This document shows, piece after piece, positions 1 through 11,860 of a stretch of 64,000 nt of DNA. This stretch comes from Thunnus maccoyii. Taxonomy: Eukaryota; Chordata; Actinopteri; Scombriformes; Scombridae. Under the pieces are notes generated by a model. The model did not search any database and was not told the origin of the DNA. It saw only the letters and a program-made list of their open reading frames with translations. Position 1 is the first letter of the stretch, and each line of letters begins with the position of its first letter. The position numbers were made by a program, and so were the translations under genes. The stretch lies in the NCBI RefSeq assembly GCF_910596095.1, contig NC_056540.1:31468501-31532500 (forward strand), given 5' to 3'.

Positions 1-808
1 TTTGGAAATGTTACACTGATATATTTACAGGTTATCATTCTTGGGCTTAGCATTGAAATGGAAAACATACAAAATCATTTTCAAAAAGGAACAAGGTAGC
101 ATCCATTTTTAATCGTTTAACTAGCAAACAGTGTAGTCTCCTGTTTTTAAACAGCAAGCACATCTCACGCTTGACCTCTCATGTCAGAAATACAAACTCA
201 CACGAGTTCCTTTTGAAGGCAGCGTCTAGATTTTGCATATAAAAAAAACAAGAAGGAGTAATGTGACGCATTGTCAAGATCACAATAAGTGTGTTTCTGT
301 GTAAAACCGTCATAAACGATAACAGCTAAAGCCTGAGCTTGTTAGACGCTCGCAGCTGTCAAACGTGTCACCAGAGCTCAGCTAGTCCTCAGTTATTTTA
401 AAATGACCCAGATATGGAGACTTTAGGAAAATCTAGACTGAGAGGAGAAACTCAACGTGATGAAGCAGCTTTGCCGTCATGTCAAAATAAAGATCAAGCT
501 TCTTTCTTTTCCCTCCTCCGTCTCCTTCTTTCTTCTCCTGCTGCATTTCGTTTGTAATGAGTCGGACTGCTGGGAGATAATTCCAATCATTTCAACCTTT
601 TTCACACAAGAATTTAAATAATATCTTGAGCAAACACTCGGTTTACTAAAAATTGATTTCATTGTGTCCTAAAACAGTTTATTAACAAATGTATTTTGAA
701 ATCAATTTTAAGAAATAATCCAAAACAATTACAAAATTTCAAGCTTCTCTTCTCTGCAAGTTGATACTAAAACACCATGAAGAACTAAAAAATTACAACT
801 TACATCCA
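1..808. other. gene-free stretch
   Basis: AT-rich sequence with no reading frame that looks like protein and no paired splice sites that I trust. A pyrimidine-rich patch at about 500-545 encodes only low-complexity Lys/Arg/Glu on the minus strand. Confidence 0.5.
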
Positions 809-1156
809 TTAAAGGACCAGTGTGTAAGATTTAGTGGCATCTAGCAGAACGAAATAGAACATAATATTCATGAGTATGTTTTAATTAGTGTATAATCACC
901 TGAAAATAAATATCATTGTGTTTTTGTTACCTTAGAATGAGCCCTTTATATCTACATAGGGAGCAGGTCCTCTTCCACAGAAACCGCCATGTTTCTACAG
1001 TGGCCCAGAAAGGACAAACTAAACACTGGCTTTAGAGAGGGCCTTCATGACCACTGTAGCTTCTTCTACATGCTTGGAAGGGGAGGGTGAGGGGAGATGT
1101 ATTCATTTGGTTGCATTCTGCAACCTCACAGCTAGATGCTACACACTGGTCCTTAA
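809..1156. mobile_element. TTAA-flanked MITE (piggyBac-like), 348 bp
   Basis: The element starts TTAA then AGGACCAGTGTGTAAG. It ends with the reverse complement of nearly the same string (ACACACTGGTCC then TTAA). The terminal inverted repeats of about 14-16 bp and the TTAA at both edges are what a non-autonomous piggyBac-type MITE shows. This family is common in teleost genomes. It has no coding capacity; short open frames inside it are chance. Confidence 0.8.
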
Positions 1157-1744
1157 AATCTCAATATTAAATCAAATATTTGCAGGGCTCAACTATCATT
1201 TCCTCTTCATCTGTCTCCCTCTATCTTCATCGATCGTTGTGGTGACACAGTTGGACCGGGACTCTTTCAGGCTGCTGTGGCTGGATCGTGTTACAGCCGG
1301 CAGGAAGCTCCCACTAACATCCCTGATCCATTAATGGTGTCCTTCCTGGGTGATGTACAAGCCCCAAATGTGATTACACTGTTCACACACACAGCTGAGG
1401 GCAGAGGGGAAGATGTTCCTGCCCTAAAGCACTGCCAAAAATACTCTCAAATGAGATAAATGTAATCTTGCTTATTTGAATGTTTTATTCAAGTTTATGC
1501 AACTACAGTAGAAAGATAATTATCAGCTGTACAGATCTTATGCATTCCAGTACAGTAGCTGTGCATTGACCCACAGCTCAGTCTCCTATTAGTTATGTTT
1601 ATAAAGAATAGTTTTGCTGCAGTGATTTACATCCAGTGCAAATGTTCAGAGCCACAGCAGAAGTTAGTGTAATGTTCATGTAGTGCAGTCAAAAGTGAAA
1701 GTGAGTGTGTTTTAGTCTGTATAAGACTGCAGATATTTCAGTTT
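1157..1744. other. gene-free stretch
   Basis: No coding or RNA signal seen. It separates the TTAA MITE from a dispersed repeat copy. Confidence 0.4.
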
Positions 1745-2225
1745 TAAGACTAAGAGTTTACAGCCATGCTAGCAGCTCTGAGAAGCTGCATTTTCAAGCC
1801 ATTTTCACCATCATAGCATGCTAAAGTTTGCTAATTAGCACTAAAAACAGAATACAGCTGAAACTGAAGGGGATGTCATTAGTTTAGCAGGTATTTATCA
1901 TACACCAAAGTATTGTATGAATTAAATAAATAAATCAGAGTAAATGTTAAAGGATCACCAAAGTTATTAGAATTCATCTTCTGGGGAACATCAATGTCTG
2001 AACCATACTTCACGGTTATCCATCCAATAGTTGTTGAGATATTTCATTAAAAGCCAAAAATGTCAACCTCATTATGGTACTAGAGGTAAAGTAGGACCAT
2101 GAATGTCTGTACACATTTTCATGACATCAAATAGCTGTTGAGATATTTCAGTTTGGGCCCAAGTGGTGGACCGACAGACCGACCACTGTTACCATCTCTA
2201 GAGCCACTAGCATGGCTAAAAGTCA
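1745..2225 (+). repeat. dispersed repeat family R1, copy 1
   Basis: Contains landmarks shared with copies near 11.76, 13.09 and 16.2 kb: GCTAATTAGCACTAAA, GATCACCAAAGTTATTA, ATTCATCTTCTGGGGAACAT, ATCCATCCAATAGTTGTTGA and GATATTTCA. It ends near CTAGCATGGCTAAAA. It is non-coding. The class of element is not clear from sequence alone; it behaves as a widely dispersed teleost repeat with an internal unit of about 130 bp. Confidence 0.7.
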
Positions 2226-4885
2226 ATTTATAAGCAGTGATTAGCCAAAAACTGAGTTACTGATTTAGTTAATGGTCAATATTTTGAATCCATAGTGTGT
2301 GGTGTGATTTAATTGGACTGTACTGTCTTTGACCAATATTTCAGGAAGCTTCAGACCAGTTAACTCCTTTCCACTGACACCTGCTGCAAAAAGCCCTTTC
2401 TCCTGTTTTAAGTTTATTTAATGTCTTTTATAAACTAAAATTGCTGTAGACCTATCACTATTTTTGGAGTTCCTCTTTCATGTTGCTTTCCCTTGAGCCC
2501 AGGTCGTAACAGTGTCCACCCCTGTTTGTAGTCATACTTAGTTCGAATTTGCCGTGTCATTACACCAGAATATTCTCTATGGTTTGTTTTTACCCAACTG
2601 ACATGAACAAACAAACAAATCAATAAATCCTAAATAAATGATACAGTTTGGTCCTCAAACAAAAGACAACAAGGCAGCACCTTTACAAATGTGAGAGCCG
2701 ATAACGAGACACCGTTTAAACTAAAAACTACAACAAACCAACTATCTAATTAACCATCTCACTAGCTAAGTAACCAAGTCATCCATCTTATTTACTGGTG
2801 GCATATTGGAAAAATTTAAGCTACGACATGAATTAACTGTGTTGGAGAATTTGAGTCTCTCTTCAAACGGAAACTTACATCTTGCAGCTTGCTTTCTTCT
2901 TTCTTCTTTCTTTTTATTTGTTCCTATGTATTACTTAAAATCACTGTATTCAGATTTCAGCTATGAAGATAAAATAACAACCTGATATTAAAATATGTTG
3001 TCTTTAGATGAGCATTCAAACACAGTCATTAAGTCTCAACATTCAGCATATAAACAGTGTAACGTTCACTAACACCTGCTCAGTGCGTGTTTCACATCAC
3101 AAACATCAATTGAGCAGTTAATGACAGGCTGCCTGTCCTTCATTTTCCACATGCAGACGTGTTGTTATGCTGCTGTAAGTGAAACCATCCTGCCTGCTCA
3201 GCACACGCTCAAGTTTCATACAGATAACAAAAGTGTCTGTAACACTATCACACTGACGCGCTGCCATCAATCAATCCAATTCAAATAATGACTGAAACAT
3301 CTGGGAGTGTTATTATATACAGCCATAATAGAAGAGTGATGGAGATGTTGAAGAAGAAAACTGCTCATTTATGTTCACAACCGCTGTTTGGTTCAATTCT
3401 TGGCTGAGCTCAAATATATCAACCATCCCTGAAACAGACAAATAAATGAAAATGAGTTTCAGAGACACTGTGATCAAGACGTAATTGTATCACAAGAGTC
3501 AGAACTGTACGTGACATCCAAAGCTAGTCTATCAGTCCCACGCAAGTCCACTAATCCTTTTTTTTCATACATCATAATGTCAAGGGAGTAAAATCATTTT
3601 AAGCAAAGGAACCTTAGAAAAACTGATGGATTAACTGTGTATTACTCTGAACTAGGGCTGCCTAGTGTTTTGTTATTGCATGTTAACTGTCATCGTGCAC
3701 AAAAAGATGACTTTTTATCAAAAGTAACTTTGCCGATAACTGTTATATTAGCAAATTTGAGTCACAACAGTCCATTAAACTGTGATGTGAATAGTTTAAC
3801 TATATACACACCGGCCACAGTTTAGACAGCCGCTCTGACTATCTCGTAGTTTAATCATTTGTGTTAATGTGATAATACAAACTTAACACAAACAGCAGAA
3901 GATGAATTTATGTGGCAAGTGTTGAAACATTATTAAACTGGGTGTTCCTCTCTACCTCAGTCAGTAACTGTATGAGATAACCTGTATTTTTTAATATGCA
4001 TAATCATGATAGCCTTGTAGATGATGCAGGTCTTTTATTATTATTGCTGTTGTGTGTTAAAGTCCTGAGAAATATGACTGTATATTTAATCCTCCTGCAT
4101 TAGAATATCCAGGTGACACATAATGTCCCACAATCACACTGATCTTTAGAAGAAGCCAAATATTTAATATGCAACAGTATTAGAAAACCATGAGTAAAGC
4201 TCACATTTATATTGCTTATATATACCTACTATTGTGTTAACACACTGAGGAAAAAACAATAAGAATGTCACCATGACGACCATCACCAGAACAATAACTG
4301 TATCTGTGTCATCGAGGCCTTCAGGCCCACAGAGCCCATTACGCTTCAGCCTCTTTCTGCCTCTCATAGATCTCAGGTGGAAGGTTCTCTGCTCGCAGGC
4401 TACATGACTAATGCTTCTCTGTCTGTGATGATGCAGCCTAGACGCAACGCAATTAGTCCTACACGAACACACAGAGACACACACACACATACCAGCAGGG
4501 CTTTGTGTGTAGCTGGTATGTGTGTAGATGCATTATGTAGGGATGCTTTTAGAGGACAGCATGTCTCCAAGACATCACGCTGCAACTACAGACCGACCAG
4601 CAGCTCATAACACAGAGCTCTGACTTCATTTAAAGCTTTAGAAGTAAACAGATCCAAATCCATTATTTCCTTTTCCACTAACAGTACTTTGTAAAGACCC
4701 CTTTTATGGGAACCTGACAGAATAAAAGGCTTGATCTTTCATATTATAGAGATACTACAACAACTACAAAGCACTCAGAGAACAGGCACCTCCGACCAAG
4801 GCCAAACAGTCCTCCCAATGTGTTATTTCAATCATGGAAAACATTTTTATTCTGCTTCAATACACAGAATGACTGTGAGAGGTTT
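2226..4885. other. gene-free stretch with one weak minus-strand splice acceptor
   Basis: Mostly AT-rich sequence. On the minus strand a good pyrimidine tract and CAG lie at 3431-3429, followed by about 37 open codons, but no matching donor or similarity could be recognised (see findings). A short CA-rich patch lies at about 4470-4490. A weak repeat-like segment (ACTAGGGCTGCCTAGT) begins near 3651. Confidence 0.35.
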
Positions 4886-4889
4886 TATT

Positions 4890-5180
4890 TCTTAAAGGAC
4901 AGGTTCACAATTTGTCAAGCGTGTTTTAAAACAACAGTAAGGTGTCCATATGAACAGTGAAGGCAGTTATCAAGGTATCAAGTGGATATCTGCCACATTT
5001 ACAGTCTTTTTAGCATCAAATTCCCTCTTTGTGTTTCCTCGGACAGTGTTTCCCTGTTGAGCTGCGTTGGAAGTATAGTAACAAAAAGAGGAACTTTGGC
5101 ACTAAAAAGACTGTAACATTGAAAGATATCTACTTGATTTGACTCATTCGGACGGCTGAAGCTTCATTTTTGCTGTGGGT
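4890..5180. mobile_element. palindromic MITE
   Basis: It begins CTTAAAGGACAGGTTCACAA. It holds an imperfect inverted repeat: the left arm at about 4977-5045 (TATCAAGTGGATATCTG, TTACAGTCTTTTTAGC) pairs with the right arm at about 5083-5145 (CTAAAAAGACTGTAAC, AGATATCTACTTGAT). A truncated copy of the same head occurs at about 9058-9115. No coding capacity. Confidence 0.65.
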
Positions 5181-5639
5181 TTTGTTCCCCATCACTTACA
5201 TTGTAAGTGCATTATGAAGGGATCTGCTAATGGACAGGAGGAATGATTACAGCAAGAAAAACATCTTAGTCTTCTGTGGCCAATAAAGATGAAGTGAGTC
5301 CATTTAGAGAAAGCCAATGAACGGAGAAAGAAGAAGAAATTATTCCCGGAGAAGACTCTGCACCACTGTTTGATTTGCAAGCCCCCATTGACCACTGTGA
5401 CTTTATTTACTGGCAGATACAAGTTTGGGCTGATTGTAATACTGTATGTATATTCTTGGAAGATGAGCTGACCATATCTAGAGTGAACATCTTACAGTAT
5501 GATAAATTTCATGACAGAAAAGTGAGAAAAGCCACCAAAAACAAGTGATGCTACATTTATTTAATAAATCATTCAGAAGACTCAAGACTTTCTTGTTACT
5601 TGTTCTTTGTTTCGATGATGTAAAGATCCTGGACAGAGA

Positions 5640-6255
5640 TGTTGATACATCTTGACTGAGTTTTTGATTCACATGAAGTGTGCAGAATATTCTTTGCATG
5701 ACAGTTCCTTTTGTATTGTGTGCTACAGGAAGAAGATCCTGAAGAAGGTTCTCTGCGTCGGGCTCTGAAGCCAATTTTACATAGTGGCCGAACCATGTAA
5801 GCACAACTTCCTGTCTGTCATGTGATGCACACTGGCCCAAAAAACACTTTTTCCGCACACAATCATTGGAAAAGGAGCAGCTGTAAAACAGTGAATAAAT
5901 TTCCTGAGGGAAATGATTCACTTTACTATCAGAATTTGATCCATACGGTCCAATAACATTTTGAAAGTCTAGAAGGTCCTCACAATATGAATAATTTTAT
6001 CCCCATTCAAGTGAGCAGAGAACTGACAGGAAGTCAACCAGCTCGGCCAGAGGAAGTCTTGGACGCACCGGAAAGACTCTTTAGGCCCAAAAGTGCGGAT
6101 GTGTGAGGAAGACAGGAGACACGGCAGACTGTTTTTGGCTTCCTAGCAACTTTCATAGGAATGAATTGGCCCTGTCTTTGAACACAGTATCCAGTTGTCC
6201 TTAATACATCCATTGGCCAAATGGGTCTCAGTGTGATTGTTTTGGTCTGCACCCA
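5640..6255 (-). repeat. dispersed repeat family R2, copy 1 (inverted)
   Basis: Read on the minus strand, it matches the + strand of 10010-10400 in the same order of landmarks: ACTGGATAC, ATTCATTCCTATGAAAGTTG, CTTGAATGGGGATAAAA, TTTTTTGGGCC, CACGTGA/CACATGA, GGCCACTATGT and AAATTGGC. This copy carries about 100 extra bases in the middle. A 147-codon open frame (5478-5921, minus) overlaps it and does not look like a real protein. Confidence 0.65.
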
Positions 6256-6259
6256 AGCA

Positions 6260-9057
6260 GGATTGATGTGTTCAGATCAATTGCACCACATGGGAAAACT
6301 AATATCAATCTGAGATGTTTGCCAAGCAATATATCTCAAATGTCACTAAAGGGCCAAAAGCTGGATGCAGATCAAAAGAATAGCTTTATCTGCAGTAGAC
6401 ATTTTACCAAGTGACCTTTGAAACCCTTGATGGTCTCTGAACGCAGTGCTAGAGAGGCTCTGGGTTTGGGTGAGGAAAGACTAGTGAGAAAACCCGAGTA
6501 TGATATGAGAGAGAAGGAGGACGGGGAGTGTTGCCGGATCTATTTTTAATCCCTCATTCAATGTTTAATGCCTCTGGATGGGCTTTGGTGGTGTGATTCC
6601 CTCCCAGCCAGAGACTCATTTAAACCCTCAGCGCTCTCAGGGCTCTATTCAGTCGCTTTAACCACCGTTTCAACCTACATGCCACGGTGGATCGTCCTCA
6701 GCGTTGCTCAGCTGCACCGCAGTTCAGCTGAAGCTCTGTGGGTCAGACGCAACAAAGGAGGCAGAGACGGGAGGAGAGCGGGTCATACTCTGCTATTTAT
6801 AGTTCTTTTTTTTTTATTTTACTCTGTTTTTTACTTGAGAAACCAGCAGCTGGTGCCATCACAGGAGAATACTGGAGAATTTTCTGTTAGCTGAGTAGTC
6901 AAGCTTGTTTTCATTTGATAATTGTTTTGCCACTTCCAAGGACTTAAACTAGTATTTTTCTTTCTTTATACAGCTATTTGGTGTACAATTTATTTAAAAT
7001 TCTGTTCATAAAAGCAGTAAATTGTATGTATGTATGATGTTATGATTGATGTCTTGCTGTATTTTTGATTTTCAATATACAACAGTGGCATGACAAGGAC
7101 ATGGAAAAATAAAGAATTTAACCAACTAACTAATTAATTAATGACCCTGCTTCCTGAACTATAACCACCACCCAATTCTTGCATTTGTTCAATGTTGGGT
7201 TCACTGACAGCTGTTGTTTGGAGGAACAATTGACAGCAACAGGCAGCAACAAACACACAAAAACAGTGACAAGTTTAGATGAGAATGACGCAGTTGTACA
7301 GTTTGTTGCAAGTCTCATTACAGAAATAAATATATTATATATTTACCAAAATGTAAAAGAGAAGCTCCACTTATGATGTGCTTATTTCAGCAAGTGTGCA
7401 TTTAATTTAGGGCATCTATGTTGTGTGTGTATTTTTTTTTAATTTTTCACTGAAAAAGCTATGAATGTTTTACTTGAAATACTAGTGTTTGGTGCATTCA
7501 TTTAGAAAAAAAACACCTGCATCAGAGGTGTCTGATTACACTGTACGATTACTAGAAAGTAATGGACACCTGTCAGCCAATCACAAATAAGAATTCTCAG
7601 TGACAATGATATAAATATATATATTTGGCAGGCAAACTAGAAGAATTCTCTCTCCTTCGTCATTATAAATCAAACTTTTTGGGAGCTCTGAAAGCCATAC
7701 GATGAAACTAGGGTCTCCTTCATGAGGTAGTGTTTGTCCTACAGGCCTCCGTCACCCTTCAGAGGAAACTGTTCTGGGTCAGTAACTCCTCCGAGTTTCA
7801 TAAGATAAATGACGTGCCCTTAAAACCTGTAATGATCAGACTAAATACAAAGTGCTGCTTTTGTTTTTCACCAGTGCGCCGGAGCAGGGGAAAGCCTCTT
7901 TAGTGACGAGCCATGTTATTAACAGATGATTTGGAGGATTAGCCAACGGTAAGCACATTCATCCGTGTGTAATGGTGAAATCCCAACACAGAGTGTTAAA
8001 ACAGGGTTCAAAAGCTGGCCAGGGAACGATCACAAGCCAACATGCAACCAGTCCAAGCCAATACCGAAACCTTTCTTGAATGATCGTTGCATTTACGTAA
8101 AATGGTGTATTTCGGGGGAACTCTGGGACACATCAACGACTGAAAAAGTCACTTTCCTGCTCGGCCTACAAAGGATTTATAACAAAAAGAAGCATGAGTA
8201 TTAATGCCAGTGAGGTATAAGCTCTAACACTAACCCGAGGCTAAGCTGTGAACAATAGGTGGACTAATGCTGCCTTCAAGTGCTTCTCATAAGCTTCTGC
8301 TTGAGAGATTCAGAGTGGTATATATGAGTTGTTGTGCATTTGAGGGCTGCGGATGGGAAAACAAACAAACCCAACTCTAAATAGTTAAAGAATACTGTTT
8401 TAAGACAGATTTTTATAATTAGTAGTGTTATCAATACCAAAATGAATATCTATCTTCTCTCTATCTTTGACCTATAAGAGAAAAACAGGCCAAGTTCCTA
8501 TCTCTGATAAAGAATTGGCTTGGTATAGAGTACATGTTGATCTGTTGAGTTATGTATTTAGATTGAACATAAAAATCATGTCATGAGCTCCCATCTGGTT
8601 TAATAATGGAGGCTGTTGATTGTCCTTGTATTTTTTATGTTTCTTTGACTTTTAACATCTCAGGACCATGTTGGAAATACATGTTTTTTTCTTTAACGTA
8701 GATATATACACAGATACCTTATTAAATTACATCAGAGCAGCCCACACCTAACAGCGAAACAACTTGAGCAGTGTGCTCATGGACAACAAATAATACCAGT
8801 AATTAAGGAGCAAGAATAAAACAATATATAGATATAAGAATGACATGAGTGATGTAACACAATTTTCAGCCAGCACAGAAGCTGCGATAGTCATTATAAG
8901 CAGTTGCTACAAGCAGTTGACTGTATGGGTGTCTTTAAACAATAATCAAATAAACATATTTAAGCATTTTTCAATATTCCTGTAAGTCAACTTAAAACAA
9001 CTTGCACAGCTGCATTGCATGCTTGTCGCCATTTTTCTGTCACAAATTTTCATGTAT
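6260..9057. other. gene-free stretch
   Basis: No gene recognised. The segment 7680-7960 has a base composition less AT-rich than its surroundings and no repeat landmarks, so it might be constrained non-coding sequence, but nothing in one sequence can show this. Near 7085-7140 is an AATAAA-type A-rich patch. Confidence 0.35.
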
Positions 9058-9115
9058 TAAAGGATAGGTTCATAATTTTTCAAGTCTGTCTTAAACAATA
9101 GTCAGGTGCACATAT
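9058..9115. mobile_element. truncated head of the 4.9-kb MITE family
   Basis: TAAAGGATAGGTTCATAATT, TTCAAGTCTGTCTTAAA and AGTCAGGTGCACATAT match the head of the element at 4890-5180. It is broken off where the next repeat (GGGCTGGGTACC) begins, which suggests a nested insertion. Confidence 0.6.
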
Positions 9116-9715
9116 ATAGGGCTGGGTACCAAACTTCGATACTTTAATGGAACCAACCAAATTGCTTTAATACTATCGAATATCAAAACATTCTTGTCCA
9201 AATTTCGATACCTAGCAGGAGCGAAGCTGTCCAGAACATCTGGCTGCTTCTCAACATTAACAGCAATGGCAGAGGTCAGCTACAGAGGCTACATCAGTAA
9301 CAGGAGGTTGGACCAAAACACATAACCTGCAGGTAAGACAAGACGAAGCTGTATTAAAATATCAAAGATGATGATACTGCCTATTGTTTGACGTCAAAAC
9401 AGCGGTGGTTCGGCGGCTGGCGAACAGCTGACAACAGCGTCTTGTGAGGCTCAGCTAACATTAGCTACCATTAGCTGTGTTGTTATGGTCAGGCACAGAC
9501 TGCTTTGCTACATTAGCGGATGTTTGCAAGCTACCAAACCACCGCTGTTTTGATGTCAAATGATAGGCAGTATCATTATCTTCAATATGTTAATACAGCT
9601 TTGTCTTGTCTTACCTGCAGGTTACCTGTTTTGGTCCAACCTCCTGTTACCGATGAAGCCGCTGTAGCTACTGCTGTTGCCTCCATTTGCTACATTTTGA
9701 ACTGTTAACCCAGCC
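9116..9715. mobile_element. hairpin (fold-back) element with about 160-bp arms
   Basis: It starts with GGGCTGGGTACCAAACTTCG, a head typical of a teleost MITE. The left arm (about 9262-9424) and right arm (about 9522-9692) are near-perfect reverse complements. Shared landmarks are GTAACAGGAGGTTGGACCAA, AACCTGCAGGTAAGACAAGA, AAGCTGTATTAA, GATGATACTGCCTAT/AATGATACTGCCTAT and AAAACAGCGGTGGTT. The loop is about 95 bp. No transposase is present. Confidence 0.7.
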
Positions 9716-10004
9716 AGCATTAACAGACAATATACGACACAAAACAACTGTCATAAAGCAAAATGATAAAACCATTTATGCTAATGTTAATTAGCTGTTC
9801 AGAGACAGTCAACACACTTTCTCTTTAAAATTAACCAATGCTAAAACTAGAGAGTTTTGCTAGTTTCTTCGATATAGCATGATGTTCATTTTGTAAATTA
9901 GGGTCCCATTTAGAGCAAAACAGACGATAAAGCAAGGTATGCTTTAGGGCGTGACTACCTTGTGATTGACAAGTCGCTATCATGGCAGTGCATGCATGGA
10001 TGTA

Positions 10005-10480
10005 TAAAGAGAACTGGATACAGCGTTGGAGGCGGGGCCCCGTTCATTCCTATGAAAGTTGCTCATTGGCGCATGAAGCCAAAAAAGTTTGACTTCCGCG
10101 TATAAAATTACCCAGATCTTCCTGGATCATTGGGCCCATAGAGCAGCCGTACTAGTGGCTTTTGCTGGCTGAGCCGGCTACTTCCGGTTTAACCCTCCGG
10201 CTAACTTGAATGGGGATAAAAAAGAATGGGGACGTCTCTTTCACAATGTAGGTCTATAGAAAAAAGTCTTTTTGGGCCCAATAGCGTCACGTGATGTTGT
10301 AATTACACGGTTTGGCCGCTATGTCAAATTGGCCTCACAGTCCGGTGCTGTTCCTGGGGGCTTGGGTGCATGAGGTGCTGCAGTTGGACCCTGAGAAGCT
10401 CCTCCCAAGCTCCACCCTCTCATCCAAATATGTTCACCTCTCATCACTTCTGGCTCCAAAAAACCAAGATGGTGACAGTC
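10005..10480 (+). repeat. dispersed repeat family R2, copy 2
   Basis: Forward copy of the element at 5640-6255 (landmarks given there). It contains a CACGTG within GCGTCACGTGATG. The 101-codon open frame at 10312-10617 is a by-product of the repeat. Confidence 0.65.
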
Positions 10481-10619
10481 AAAATGCCAAACTCGAGTCC
10501 TCAAAATGGGAGTCCACAAACAAATGGGTAACGTCATGGTGGCTACATCAATTATTTTTATACAGTCCTGACCAGGCATCGGTATGTGATGAGTTGGGAG
10601 TGAGAATGTGTTGGTAATT

Positions 10620-11750
10620 ACAGTATTTTCAAGAGCACTTTAATGCAGGGAAAAGTGCTGCCACAGGCTTTTATCTAAGTACAGTAGACTGAATAAGTAG
10701 GCTGCATAAGCTAACAGTGCCACAGGCGATCAGTTTTGTAAAGTGGTATCACAGTTAGCTTCCAGCTACTTGTTCAGTTACAGCTTCAGATGACACTGCA
10801 AAGAGCCTGAGATTGCGTGAGTGAAAAGAAATACTCTGAAGAATATCTACCTTCATCTTAAACCATTTCGATTCATGAAACTAAGGTTATTTATTCATGT
10901 CTTTTTTTGGAGCGCTGTGCTGTGAATGTACCTGTCTCCTCTGTGTTTCTTTTTCATCTTGATTCATTTCTTCTCTTTTGTTTTTGAGGCGGGATATTTT
11001 TATCGATTTCCCTAGAAGGTGTCTTTCCATTGCCTGCAGTTTTTACATATATGTGTTTTTTTAACATTCCTTTTTTCCAGTTTCTTGTCATTCGGAAACC
11101 AACCCAAATGTATTTCTCTGCCTGCATCTAATTTGAAATTTGGTGAGAGATTTTGGCCGCTATTAAAATCTCATCCTGAGGCATGTTTGACACTCAACTC
11201 CTTTGCAAACAACTTGTTCTGCTGCGTGTCTTAATACAAAGCATAAATTACAGACTGTCAGACGTCTGCTCCGCCTGCTTCCTAGCAGCTGAAAATCTCA
11301 GTAACATGCAGTCATAGCTGTGGCGAAGAGGCAAAGGCAGTTTTTCCCATTTTAACATAAAGAGCTACAACATTCAAGACCAACAAAAGCTCCTTGAACT
11401 GAGATTCAAAGAAACCTTTTCATAGACTTTCTTCAACTTTCATCACTTCCTCTAGATGAGAATCAGTGTTTTTACCTCCCTGTTGCTAATATTCCTGTCC
11501 TCGAACACTTGCTTTTTCTTGCTGCTGCTTTCAATCAACAACCTTCCCACATTTAAAAATGATGGCTGTATAGATAAAATTTTAGAAAGGTAGTTTGTTC
11601 ATATACTGAGTATTGGAGAGACTGTCCTCCCAAGAAGAAGAACAGGATCAAACGTTTCAGCGAATGCCCTAAAACAACATATATTTATGTTCAATGGATA
11701 GCGCCCTCTAGCTTATAGGGGTATATATAGCTTGTTTTAGACCAAGCAAC
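10620..11750. other. gene-free stretch
   Basis: No exon or repeat that I recognise. The part at 11080-11280 is free of visible repeats and somewhat richer in CpG/GC than the flanks. I see no reading frame of interest. Confidence 0.35.
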
Positions 11751-11754
11751 CTGC

Positions 11755-11860
11755 TGATGGTGTCATTACGATTCATCCTCTGGGGAGCATAATTGTCAAA
11801 ATGTACAAATTGTCATAAAATAATAATTGTTGAGATATTTCACTCTGAATGAAAGTGTTA
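11755..11860 (+). repeat. dispersed repeat family R1, fragment
   Basis: ATGGTGTCATTACGATTCAT, CCTCTGGGGAGCAT and TTGTTGAGATATTTCACTC match one internal unit of the R1 family. It is followed by TTAGGGTTAGGGTTA and a poly-A run. Confidence 0.55.

Noticed and set aside
5478..5921. 147-codon minus-strand open frame
   Set aside because: Overlaps dispersed repeat R2, and the other copy does not keep the frame; low similarity to any protein style.
10312..10617. 101-codon frame
   Set aside because: Lies in and just beyond repeat R2; no protein features.
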